Shown: positions 25,801-31,943 of the stretch, in pieces
Position numbering within the stretch: the first letter of the stretch is position 1
How the letters are laid out: every line of letters begins with the position of its first letter
DNA from: a bacterium
Lineage (GTDB): Bacteria; UBP14; UBA6098; 4484-93
Direction: 5' to 3'
DNA length: 34,694 nucleotides
Assembly: GCA_021158465.1 (NCBI GenBank)
Contig: JAGGUN010000010.1
Span: 1 to 34,694, forward strand
Made by a program: the position numbers and the translations under genes
Notes under the pieces: generated by a model
Told to the model about the DNA's origin: nothing
The model's input: only the letters and a program-made list of their open reading frames with translations
Database searches by the model: none

Positions 25801-28283
25801 AATACCGTCCAGGTTATGCAGGTGTCGAGTTGATTGTCCTCGCGGCAGTATGTCGTGTAGTCGAGTGCCGAGACGCAGATTTCGACCTCGGTTGTATCGA
25901 ACCAGTTTATTCCGAGCGTCACCGGGTCGATGATAACGGAGTCGTTGCGGAATGTGATGAGCCTCGAGTAGTCCACGCCGTTTATTGTTACCTCGATTGT
26001 AGATGGGTCGAGACCTGCGATAGAGTCCTCGAGGATGAACGAGATAACATCGAGCGAGTCCATAATCGTATCACCTGGCGTGATGCTGAAATCATAGACC
26101 ACGGGCGGGTCGAAGTCGGTAACGAAGCTCCAGCAGAACGGCAGTGGTGCTGCGGGGGAACCGAGCGTATCCTCCGCATGGATCAGACAGAATGTGTATG
26201 TCTCACCGGAGATATATCTACCGGTTGGCGGATGGTATGCAAGTGTATCATTTGTGTATGTCAGATTAGCTCCCAGTGTAAGCGTCTCTGGGGGCAAGGC
26301 ATCCTGTTGAATTGAGACGAGGATGCTTATTGGGTTCACCGGCGCCGTTATACCCTGAAGAATCATAGAGATCTCCTGGTCGACGCAGGCGACGAAACTG
26401 TTGCTGTCGGGTGTGATAATCTCCATATTGAATGTCGGAAGCAGCACCTCGACATCATCGATTGTGTCCCTTGTTCCACCGAAATTGCTCCCTGCAGGAC
26501 CTGTGGAGTTGGTTAGTCCAACCGGATTGTCGAATAGACCTTCGACACCATAATCGATATCAACTGTGAATGTGATAACAACGGAATCCTCCGGCACCAT
26601 CTCGAATGTCCCGAATGTCAGCAGGTTGTCCCCCGGCGACGGGTCGACAACGGATGTCCTGATGGCTCCGTATATCTCGTAAGTCGGTGGTGTCGTGCCG
26701 AAATGGAACCCTGGTGGCAATGTATCCGTTATCGTCACAGAGAACGAAGAATCTCCCCTCGTCTGGTGGATGACGAGCCGGTATGTCGCCTGTGTCCCTG
26801 AGATAACGGTTGGTGTCAGCGAATATTTTCTTATATCGTATTCCGGATTGATTATATCCAAGTTCTGACCCGCGACCGTGGCGTAGCTTGCGTAGTTCGA
26901 GTCGAAGCCGTACATAGCGAGCAGGAATGATGTGTCCGCCTCGATTATATGCGAGCCGTCGGTGACCCTTATCTTCGCCCCTCTATACGGCAAAACAGGA
27001 ATATCGAACCAGCTGACTCCACCGGGTGCTCCACCATCTATCAACAGGCTACCCTCATGACCTGTTGGGATGGTTACATTGATGTAATCCCACTGATAGC
27101 CGTTTGGGACGAGGAATATATATCTTGGTGCATACTGTTCGATAGGAGAGATAAGCATAAATGCTGGGTCGCCGATGGGGTTGACACCGAGGGCATCCAC
27201 GAGCTGCGCACCGACCATATACTGGGCAACGAGTATCGGCTTGTCGGATGTTATAACCCTCGGCTCCTCGAGTAGCGGGTCGGTGCAGGAGCAGCTGATG
27301 AGCAGACAGGAGCAAGTGCCACCGTTCAGTTCCCAGTATTCACCCTCATCGAGGGTCACATTTATCGTCGATGCTCCGTCCTGAACGGTGATATGCGTAT
27401 TGTCTTCGCTTGCGAGCACCCGCAGAACATCGCCTGTCCAGGAAGCTCTCTGCTTCACTGGAAAGACGATAAAATTCTCACCCCAGGCAGTCAGAGGTGG
27501 CATCATCTCGATAAGATAGTCCGCAGCCCATATGTTGTCCGGGACAACAGCCTCCGTGTTCCCTGATATAACCCCTATCGGCTTGTCGGATGTTATACGT
27601 GTTCCCGTTAGATCCACCTCCGGTCCAAGAAGTGGGCTATGTGCCAGAATCTGATATGTCTGATACTGGTCGAGCGTGATGCTGAATGGAGTTCCAGCAG
27701 GATGTCCACCTTCCGTGTCAGCCGTTGGTGTTATTGTAATATGCGTATTGTCCTCTGTGGCAACGATGGCAAGCATCGATGGTCCCCTGTCTCTGGCGAG
27801 TGGGCTAATTGTTTGGAGGTTCGCCTGATAGCACATCGTGTAGTATTCCGTTCCAAGGGATGGAACGGGGAACAGGAGTGCCATATCGTTTGTCGCCCCA
27901 GGAGATTTAAACGAGAGGAAATATGCCGATATCAGATGGTCGGACTGAATCCTTAAACCCTTGTTTTCAACTGTTTCTGTGGTGGTTATCCAGAATGACG
28001 AGTCTATTTCGATGGTAAAGGTGCCATTTGCCGGGATGTTGAACGGAACGCTGTATGTGCCATCGAAGTTGCGCACCGTTCCGGTCGTGTTATAAGACGA
28101 GGTTAGTATCAGGAGCCCAGAGCGCGAGAGCGTATCTGGCAGAGAGTCTCTGAAGGCGTTTGCAGGATAGCAGAAGAAAAAATCCGTCCCAAGGTTGGTG
28201 AAGCTTGCATCGAGCTCGCCCACCAGAACCAATAGAAGCACCACCATAAGGATGACTTTGCTTTTCAATTTGCTTCTCCTCAT
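19848..28283 (-). CDS. Giant secreted multidomain protein: IgGFc-binding-like head, ten paired Ig-like modules, gliding/T9SS-type tail
   Basis: About 2811 residues from the ATG at 28283; residue numbers here count from an in-frame GTG at 28304 (+7). The ATG is preferred because AAGGA precedes it and the promoter start (about 28314) would leave only 9 bases before the GTG. A signal peptide covers residues 14-34. Residues 35-490 resemble the IgGFc-binding N-terminal domain, with ITSDKPIG (237) and ITSDKPIL (351). Residues 490-622 look like a DUF11-type domain (TDTLPPGFHFG). Residues 627-2716 form ten A-B module pairs of about 209 residues, rich in DGDTV strands and cysteines. The tail (2722-2818), with FSPNSDGYND and WDGTDKAGKKLPPGVYIYVI, resembles gliding-motility/T9SS or FlgD-like C-terminal domains used for export and surface anchoring. 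A surface adhesin or structural fibre is the likely role, by inference. Confidence 0.9.
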   Translation of the reverse strand: MRRSKLKSKVILMVVLLLVLVGELDASFTNLGTDFFFCYPANAFRDSLPDTLSRSGLLILTSSYNTTGTVRNFDGTYSVPFNIPANGTFTIEIDSSFWITTTETVENKGLRIQSDHLISAYFLSFKSPGATNDMALLFPVPSLGTEYYTMCYQANLQTISPLARDRGPSMLAIVATEDNTHITITPTADTEGGHPAGTPFSITLDQYQTYQILAHSPLLGPEVDLTGTRITSDKPIGVISGNTEAVVPDNIWAADYLIEMMPPLTAWGENFIVFPVKQRASWTGDVLRVLASEDNTHITVQDGASTINVTLDEGEYWELNGGTCSCLLISCSCTDPLLEEPRVITSDKPILVAQYMVGAQLVDALGVNPIGDPAFMLISPIEQYAPRYIFLVPNGYQWDYINVTIPTGHEGSLLIDGGAPGGVSWFDIPVLPYRGAKIRVTDGSHIIEADTSFLLAMYGFDSNYASYATVAGQNLDIINPEYDIRKYSLTPTVISGTQATYRLVIHQTRGDSSFSVTITDTLPPGFHFGTTPPTYEIYGAIRTSVVDPSPGDNLLTFGTFEMVPEDSVVITFTVDIDYGVEGLFDNPVGLTNSTGPAGSNFGGTRDTIDDVEVLLPTFNMEIITPDSNSFVACVDQEISMILQGITAPVNPISILVSIQQDALPPETLTLGANLTYTNDTLAYHPPTGRYISGETYTFCLIHAEDTLGSPAAPLPFCWSFVTDFDPPVVYDFSITPGDTIMDSLDVISFILEDSIAGLDPSTIEVTINGVDYSRLITFRNDSVIIDPVTLGINWFDTTEVEICVSALDYTTYCREDNQLDTCITWTVFHSIPMVYIVRPMPDSVTSCRDSSIIIAVIDTLSDIDPSSISLSVNRVIYTIGANLSLFDTLLIFTPPAPGFRDGDTVNVSLLTLSNVHGVPADSLPLSWTFYVDLSGPDFSNLYPPPDTVIRTSTPGIHLNVTDNLAGVDPSLFVITVNGRTLSPGEYSFRDSLLTLTGVIIDSTETVTVCIEAGDLAMYCGPNISDTCWSFVVTLDGPFAYPVNPLPDSISACDPQVIIIHLEGTVAEIEPDSILLYVNGAPYTIRSAYLTYSSETNELVFSPPAGFFSDGETVDVNLAHAHDMYGTDLPEPLIYSFTIDYSPPVVWGILPEGVVSEASPDISFFITDRISGLAEVHLVINGTDTFDVLPSDSEVVFSCEDSGLAFSSNDTVQVCIVAYDSPDYCGPNVLDSCWSFIVNLERPEAEIIEPFIGAITACDDQGIILLITSENGVDTSSIIFVVSADTSRCYDDNLTYDFSTGELIFSPIESYTDGDSISFCLIKLADTLGHMLLSPVCGQFIVDLTPPAVYSNSPEWGDIVADEHPRISFCLFDSIAGVDSVIAITVNGVEHSINTGATFTDSCFEFTPTEAFSDGDTVVYCLNFRDDPDYCPPNEGVFCDSFIVDMMPPDVVILTPHDGWFSACDDQGVIFTISDIHGVDPSSVVININGTDYTTDSTGLSFTGAEFVWTPAGLWSSGDVVRACVTSASDSVGNGISAPVCITFTLDLEPPVLTSSFPTDMDTITDPSPTVRLQIEDTLSGVDGTAFEININGDSYEITHSGIFWDGAELSVNLDSFGYHFIGGDSVVICITSQDTPDTCAPNIGTDCTTFFIMPGGPTASFVTPPADCYSSCEDQNILIEIYDEEGVDTSTILLEITSSVSGVDSFTLSSSELSLGAGTNLRFTPSILWEDAETLDVCLISASDIIGNELEDAPVCREFYIDLTPPVIWNISPVGMIATIDTFISFNLLDSLSGVSDFTVEVNGTLFPSSSAFVDIAGDSVTVDIIAAGIDLHGGDTFTVCVHAEDSPCICEPNELDSCWTFFIESTGPVASIVSPAPSIFFACDEDEIIISITDSNGVDTSTIILEVNGTEYHWGDSELSWVDDSLLVFTPDIPFEDNDTVDVSLIRADDILGNPLSSSVLWRYFVDRQPPVYSAESPIDGGISTDSLQIISIVITDSGSGVDESTITVIINGTPFDITSPALTYSGDTLYFDPEDAGIVFNDGDTVMVCLEPVSDMPDTCGPNMSDEYCWEFYVRLFGPEATLIQYPDSSFVACEPESQFVIIEINDIDGVDGSTIRLFVNDVEYTTDSSQLTFDEPELTFTPSPAWEDGDTVEIFLSAADDIYGAPLAEPIRATFIMDLSPPYFDIIEPALPVVNDTLQDIVFIFGDSLSGVNLSTVHFTVNGTEYLLDAMVSTGDTFYFIPESLGIVLPADTIAICIYAEDSPDWCSPNILDSCTNFIVSVGGPVAYPMEPLPNTVSACDDQRILIHLFDVDGVNAETILLAINGDTFDIDDVELEYSGDTLIFTPSVDWVHNETVFVQLLEAQDIYGNSLQDTLDYQFQVDLIEPVISSINPPEGATIAARGFILSFRLEDIPAGIDTSSFQLIVGEDTVLIGSDCLSLSYETSGERIAAIDVEDSCLSGLTGGDTVFVCLDVSDAPDYCSPNELRHCWNYTIESGGPTVEIIAPFNGAYSACEQDTIILYIHDDNGVDTSSITILLNGEEFNFGTDREIFSYRSDTLYFAVPIELSDGDTIRISLVRADDMLGNPIPHPVSWFYITDYSPPRLILVEPEPEQMVRDHTPEVTIFAADNLSGIDPTSILININGEALHFPQEGVTFSPIDSAFSISTEILGIELPDTVRITAQIYDIPDYCDAHIAAAEWYFLIEPVAVCDARPNPFSPNSDGYNDRVFFSYPNMHSEEAVLSIFDMRNVLVYEARIPPQEGRMLDLSLSWDGTDKAGKKLPPGVYIYVIQVKDKVICNGTVILAR
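20157..26426 (-). repeat. Ten tandem coding units of about 628 bases
   Basis: Each unit codes for two different Ig-like modules. Module A starts with a TP..ACDDQ-like strand and contains GVDxSTIxLxVNG. Its first cysteines are at residues 640, 854, 1059, 1264, 1470, 1679, 1891, 2103, 2310 and 2525, giving a mean step of 209. Module B starts PPVxxxxxP, contains DSxSGVD and ends with a DxPDYCxPNxxDSCW-like loop. Copies are clearly diverged in DNA and protein, so the array is old. Confidence 0.9.
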
Positions 28284-28302
28284 ATTCCTTAATAGAGAAA
28301 TC

Positions 28303-28323
28303 ACTTGTTATTTTACAACAAGT
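28303..28323. promoter_or_regulatory. Inverted repeat, possible operator
   Basis: ACTTGTT (28303-28309) and AACAAGT (28317-28323) are perfect 7-base inverted arms with a 7-base centre. The site covers the predicted transcription start of the giant gene and the -35 of the divergent promoter, a position suited to a dimeric repressor. A second, shorter palindrome, TGACT-AA-AGTCA (28337-28348), covers the -35 of the giant gene promoter. Confidence 0.45.
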
Positions 28324-28333
28324 ATACTATATT
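28305..28333 (+). promoter_or_regulatory. Promoter for the gene at 28380
   Basis: TTGTTA (28305-28310), a 17-base spacer and TATATT (28328-28333), with a start near 28340. It overlaps the opposing promoter of the giant gene across the -10 regions, so the two polymerases cannot both bind. Confidence 0.55.
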
Positions 28334-28349
28334 TTGTGACTAAAGTCAA
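28321..28349 (-). promoter_or_regulatory. Promoter for the giant secreted protein gene
   Basis: On the minus strand, TTGACT (28349-28344), a 17-base spacer and TATACT (28326-28321) form a near-consensus sigma-70 promoter. The predicted start is about 28314, giving a 30-base leader to the ATG at 28283. Confidence 0.8.
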
Positions 28350-28379
28350 CCATAAATCATAAATTTGGGAGGGAGTAGA

Positions 28380-29135
28380 ATGAGAAAGAAACGGATAGTT
28401 GTTTGCCTTTTGCTTATGGTGGTATTTTTCTCTGTTCAGTGGGCTTCTGGTCAGGAGAGGCGGAGATCCTTGAGCAGAAGGAGGGCTCCGAGCGGTAATT
28501 ACACATTCTCTGGAGCAGGTGGTGGTTTTCTCTTTTTCGGCACATCGCTCGACCTCAGTCCGATAAACCCCGAGGTCGAGAAGATGGGAATATCCCCAAT
28601 AGAGGAGAACCTGATAGGTGAGGGTGGATATGGGTTTATATACTTCTCGAGATATATGAAGCTTGGTGGAATGGGTGGTGGTGGAACGGTTTCATCCTCT
28701 GGGGAGGTAGATAGGGTTGAGAAGGGAGCAGATTTTTCCTTTAGCTTTGGTGGTCCGCTTATCGAGTTTTCAACGACTGTTGCAAGGAGGCTCGAGTTTT
28801 TTGTAGGAGGTGCTGTTCTCTTCGGTAGCGTCTCTGTGTCACTTTCCCGTGAGGATGCACCGCTTGTCTGGGATGATGTCTGGGACTATTATCAGACGGG
28901 TGGAACGCTGCTTCCTTACTCGACGACGGAGCTTACCCGCTCCTACTGGGGACCATACATTTACGGTGGAACAAGGATAAGCATCCTGCGCTGGTTTGCC
29001 GTTGGTGGACAGGTAGGTTTTGTGAAGGGGTTTATGGAGGACAACTGGGAGATTGGGGAACTCAAGCTCAACAACGGTCCAGAATATAAGCTCGAGAACC
29101 TCCTCTGGCAGGTGCACTTCACATTCGGCGGGTGA
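28380..29135 (+). CDS. Secreted protein of unknown function, possible outer-membrane beta-barrel
   Basis: A 251-residue protein I do not recognise. GGGAGGGAG lies just before the ATG at 28380. A clear signal peptide is followed by cleavage near WASGQ (about residue 24). The mature part starts with a basic stretch (RRRSLSRRRAP) and then becomes rich in Gly, Phe and Tyr with alternating strands, such as GGGFLFFGTSLDL, GYGFIYFSRYMKL, GPYIYGGTRISIL and FAVGGQVGFVKGF. That pattern suits an 8- to 10-strand outer-membrane barrel. It is divergent from the giant secreted protein gene and shares its promoter region, so the two may be controlled in opposition or together. Confidence 0.75.
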   Translation: MRKKRIVVCLLLMVVFFSVQWASGQERRRSLSRRRAPSGNYTFSGAGGGFLFFGTSLDLSPINPEVEKMGISPIEENLIGEGGYGFIYFSRYMKLGGMGGGGTVSSSGEVDRVEKGADFSFSFGGPLIEFSTTVARRLEFFVGGAVLFGSVSVSLSREDAPLVWDDVWDYYQTGGTLLPYSTTELTRSYWGPYIYGGTRISILRWFAVGGQVGFVKGFMEDNWEIGELKLNNGPEYKLENLLWQVHFTFGG

Positions 29136-29201
29136 AGAAGACTGTAGCAAAGTAGCCTGTTGCTTTTCTGCCCCGCTGTTTGGTTGAAAGTGAGAGATTT
29201 C

Positions 29202-31472
29202 CTACCTTATTATTATTGTTGGTGCAAGGTAGAGTATCTCCTCGTCACCTTCTTTGAGGAGTTTCTGGATAGCGGATTCTGTTATCTCAGTCCGTATTCT
29301 CTCGACGATGTCTAACCTGGGTAGATACACATAATCGACCTTATCATCCTTCTTTATCCCGCAGAGCTTCTTCGTGTATTCGAGTGCATCGCGGAAATTG
29401 CCGATGGAATCGACAAGCCCGACGCTATGTGCGTCTGTTCCGATCCAGACCCGTCCCTGTGCAACCGCCTCGAGCGAATCTGCTGTAAGATTTTTCCTCC
29501 CTGCCAGAACACGGGATTTGAACATATCGTACGATTTTCGTATGCTGTATTCCATTCTGTTTTTCTGATGCTCGTTCCAGCTGTCGAATAGTGAGAAGGT
29601 TCCTGCGCTCTTAGAATAGGTTATGCTCTCGCTATTTGCACCGATTTTCCTGAGCATTCCTTTGAGGGAAAATTTCCCCATAATGACACCGATAGAGCCT
29701 GTTATGCTTGTTTTGTCGGCGAAGATAAAGTCCCCCGGTGATGAGACATAGTATCCGCCCGATGCTGCAGATCCGCCCATCGACACAACAACCGGTTTAC
29801 CCTTGTCTTTTACCAGATTTATCCCGTACCAGATGACATCAGACGAGAATGCACTTCCACCGGGAGAGTTCACACGCAACAGCATCCCCTTGATTCTCTT
29901 ATCGTCTGCTACCTTTCTGGTCGATTGGGTGATCTTCCTTTCCATATCGGAGTTTATCCCGCCATCAATCCAGACGATGGCGAGCTTCTTTGGGATGCCC
30001 CAGCGGTACTCAACGAACTCATCATTTATATATTTGCTGAAATCGAGCTTCTGCTTCTTGTAAAATTTCTTAATGAATTCGTCTTCGTACATGAGCGTAT
30101 CGACAAGCCCAAGTGCGACAGCATCCTCTGCCGGGTGCGGGGAATTGTCTATAATGGAGCGGAGGGAATCGACAGACATTCCTCTTGCTTCTGCTATCTG
30201 GTTGATAAGAATACTATCCACAACAGCGAGCAGTCTCTCCGTTTCCTCCCGGCTTTCGGCAGACATACTGTCCCTGGTGAACATCTCTGCTGCGGATTTG
30301 TATTTCCCTGCCTGGAGATACTCCGGGGTCACTCCGAGCTTCTCGAGCGTTCCACGAATAAAGAGCATTCGTGCAGACACACCGGTAACAGCCGCCATTC
30401 CTGCTGGGTTCATAACAATCTTGTCAGCAGCGGAAGCAAGATAGAAACTGATATTATCGAGGTTGTCAGAATAGAAGAAAATCTTCTTCCCCGCAGACCG
30501 GAAATCAGCAAGCGCGCATCTTAACTCCTCTGCCTGTGCAAGCCCAATGGATGGGGAGTGCATAACAATCACGAGGGCATCTATCCCAGCGTCATCCTTC
30601 GCACGGTGTATCTCGGAGATTATCTCATGCACCGACCGTGAGCGCGAGAAGAATGACTTCTTTGGTCGCTCGCTTATGTTTCCTGATAGTGTGAGCTTCA
30701 CTGTTCTGTGCCTCGGGTGGAATATCGTCTTGAACTGATGGTCGCACAGGTGTATATAGGATATGTGGTTTGTTAGGTTGCTTGACGGATCGAATTCTGC
30801 TCTGTATCCGACGCCCATATTCGATATGTCTATCCTTGCGCCGAATGTTATGTTTTTATCCTTGTCGTATTCTCCGAAGAGCCTTATCCCCTTTATCGGG
30901 TGGATCTCTGCTCCTGCCCTGTAATCCATATCGTCGAACTTTTCGCGCTCGAGCAGTTCTGCCTCGCTATAGAGTGTCAGATGCCAGGAGAGAAACGGTC
31001 TCACAGCAAGTCCTGCTTTGTATTCGCGCAGGATCTCTCTTCCCGCTATCCTTGGCTGATTAATATTCTTTACACTCGCTCCGAGTGAAAAATATCTTAT
31101 CGGGCGAAGAACGGCGCCAGCATCATAGAGCGTTCTGAACCTGTCGTCGGATGAGAACTTTACCCTTCTTATGGTAAATCCGATGTTCCCTCCGTCGTCG
31201 GGCGAATGGAATGATAGCCCGAAGTTCCACTCCTTCAATGATTTGCTATCGGTGTAGCCTATTCCAAGCCCCTTTAGATTCAAAAGAAACCTATTCGATA
31301 GGTTATTGAAACTGGAATCCGACAGGTTCGAATAGATGAACTCGAGATATTCCGGATTGAGCAGTGCAGGGTTGTCGAATGCACCCTCCGGCGAATCGGA
31401 GTACGGAATGGAAGCGAAAAGGGAGGATACCATCAGAAGCATTATAGTAGCAAGAGATACAGTCCTGAACAT
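29202..31472 (-). CDS. sppA: SppA-type signal peptide peptidase fused to an N-terminal barrel-like domain
   Basis: A 756-residue exported protein. A signal peptide occupies residues 1-20. Residues 21-265 are strand-rich and include EGAFDNPALLNPEY, similar to the ...NPAGL motif of PorV/FadL-like outer-membrane proteins. Residues 270-470 and 495-720 are the two S49 domains of a long (67K-type) SppA. The catalytic lysine Lys392 lies in AGKYKSAAE and the serine Ser571 in SMGGSAASGGYY, matching E. coli Lys209 and Ser409 by motif. Normal SppA sits in the inner membrane and degrades cleaved signal peptides. Here the extra domain suggests the peptidase faces the periplasm from the outer membrane. AGGAGG (31484-31479) is an ideal ribosome binding site. 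Confidence 0.9.
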   Translation of the reverse strand: MFRTVSLATIMLLMVSSLFASIPYSDSPEGAFDNPALLNPEYLEFIYSNLSDSSFNNLSNRFLLNLKGLGIGYTDSKSLKEWNFGLSFHSPDDGGNIGFTIRRVKFSSDDRFRTLYDAGAVLRPIRYFSLGASVKNINQPRIAGREILREYKAGLAVRPFLSWHLTLYSEAELLEREKFDDMDYRAGAEIHPIKGIRLFGEYDKDKNITFGARIDISNMGVGYRAEFDPSSNLTNHISYIHLCDHQFKTIFHPRHRTVKLTLSGNISERPKKSFFSRSRSVHEIISEIHRAKDDAGIDALVIVMHSPSIGLAQAEELRCALADFRSAGKKIFFYSDNLDNISFYLASAADKIVMNPAGMAAVTGVSARMLFIRGTLEKLGVTPEYLQAGKYKSAAEMFTRDSMSAESREETERLLAVVDSILINQIAEARGMSVDSLRSIIDNSPHPAEDAVALGLVDTLMYEDEFIKKFYKKQKLDFSKYINDEFVEYRWGIPKKLAIVWIDGGINSDMERKITQSTRKVADDKRIKGMLLRVNSPGGSAFSSDVIWYGINLVKDKGKPVVVSMGGSAASGGYYVSSPGDFIFADKTSITGSIGVIMGKFSLKGMLRKIGANSESITYSKSAGTFSLFDSWNEHQKNRMEYSIRKSYDMFKSRVLAGRKNLTADSLEAVAQGRVWIGTDAHSVGLVDSIGNFRDALEYTKKLCGIKKDDKVDYVYLPRLDIVERIRTEITESAIQKLLKEGDEEILYLAPTIIIR

Positions 31473-31499
31473 AATCGACCTCCTTTTTGTGTGAAGAGC

Positions 31500-31527
31500 A
31501 AGATAGCTATTTTCCTGGAATAATCAA
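31500..31527 (-). promoter_or_regulatory. Promoter for the barrel-SppA gene
   Basis: On the minus strand, TTGATT (31527-31522), a 16-base spacer and TATCTT (31505-31500). The start would be near 31493, about 21 bases before the ATG at 31472. It lies in the gap after the DUF3795-like gene, so sppA can be expressed independently of that pair. Confidence 0.6.
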
Positions 31528-31541
31528 ATAGAAATTTTAGA

Positions 31542-31943
31542 TTAGAGATTGCCGGTTTTTGGCAGAAAATACGGAATTAACCTGTCGTTGCGAGGAGCGT
31601 GCCTTTGTTCTCTGAGCTTTTCGAGCGTGAGCCTGGCAGCAGGAACAGTATTGAATAGTTTGTTTAGCTTTTCACAGGGATAATCGTCGCAAAAGGCACA
31701 GTTCTCGACGCCCCTTTTCAGACCGCAGTTCCTTATCTCGCAAACCTTACAGTAGCCGAAAACTCTTCCGCTCTCCGACAGACACCCATCGCAGTTAATA
31801 TCCTCTGGCTTAATCTCCGAGTTAAATTCCTTTGCCCACTTTTCAGCGACCTTCTTTCTCTCCTTCTCATCACCTTTTTGGGTTGCTATATATACAGGGC
31901 ACTCGGCGCAGTTCATTCCGCAGAAAGCGATTATCTTCTCCAT
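31542..31943 (-). CDS. DUF3795-like cysteine-rich protein
   Basis: A 133-residue protein with the start AFCGMNCAECPVYIAT and further clusters CDGCLSE, YCKVCEIRNCG and NCAFCDDYPCEKL. This is typical of the DUF3795 family found in anaerobes and archaea. Twelve or more cysteines suggest zinc or Fe-S binding; no enzyme activity is known for the family. It overlaps the upstream GNAT-like gene by four bases (ATGA), so the two form an operon. Confidence 0.87.
   Translation of the reverse strand: MEKIIAFCGMNCAECPVYIATQKGDEKERKKVAEKWAKEFNSEIKPEDINCDGCLSESGRVFGYCKVCEIRNCGLKRGVENCAFCDDYPCEKLNKLFNTVPAARLTLEKLREQRHAPRNDRLIPYFLPKTGNL

Noticed and set aside
20157-26426. Regularly spaced repeats as a CRISPR-like or satellite array
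   Set aside because: The period is about 628 bases within one open frame and the copies vary at DNA level while protein motifs are kept, so it is a coding domain repeat.
28284-28304. GTG at 28304 as start of the giant protein
   Set aside because: It has no ribosome binding site and would leave only about 9 bases of leader from the predicted transcription start; the ATG at 28283 fits better, although AAGGA is close to it.
29146-29168. AGCAA/TTGCT hairpin with a short T run after the 28380 gene
   Set aside because: The stem is 5 bp and AT-rich and the T run is broken, so it is too weak to call a terminator.
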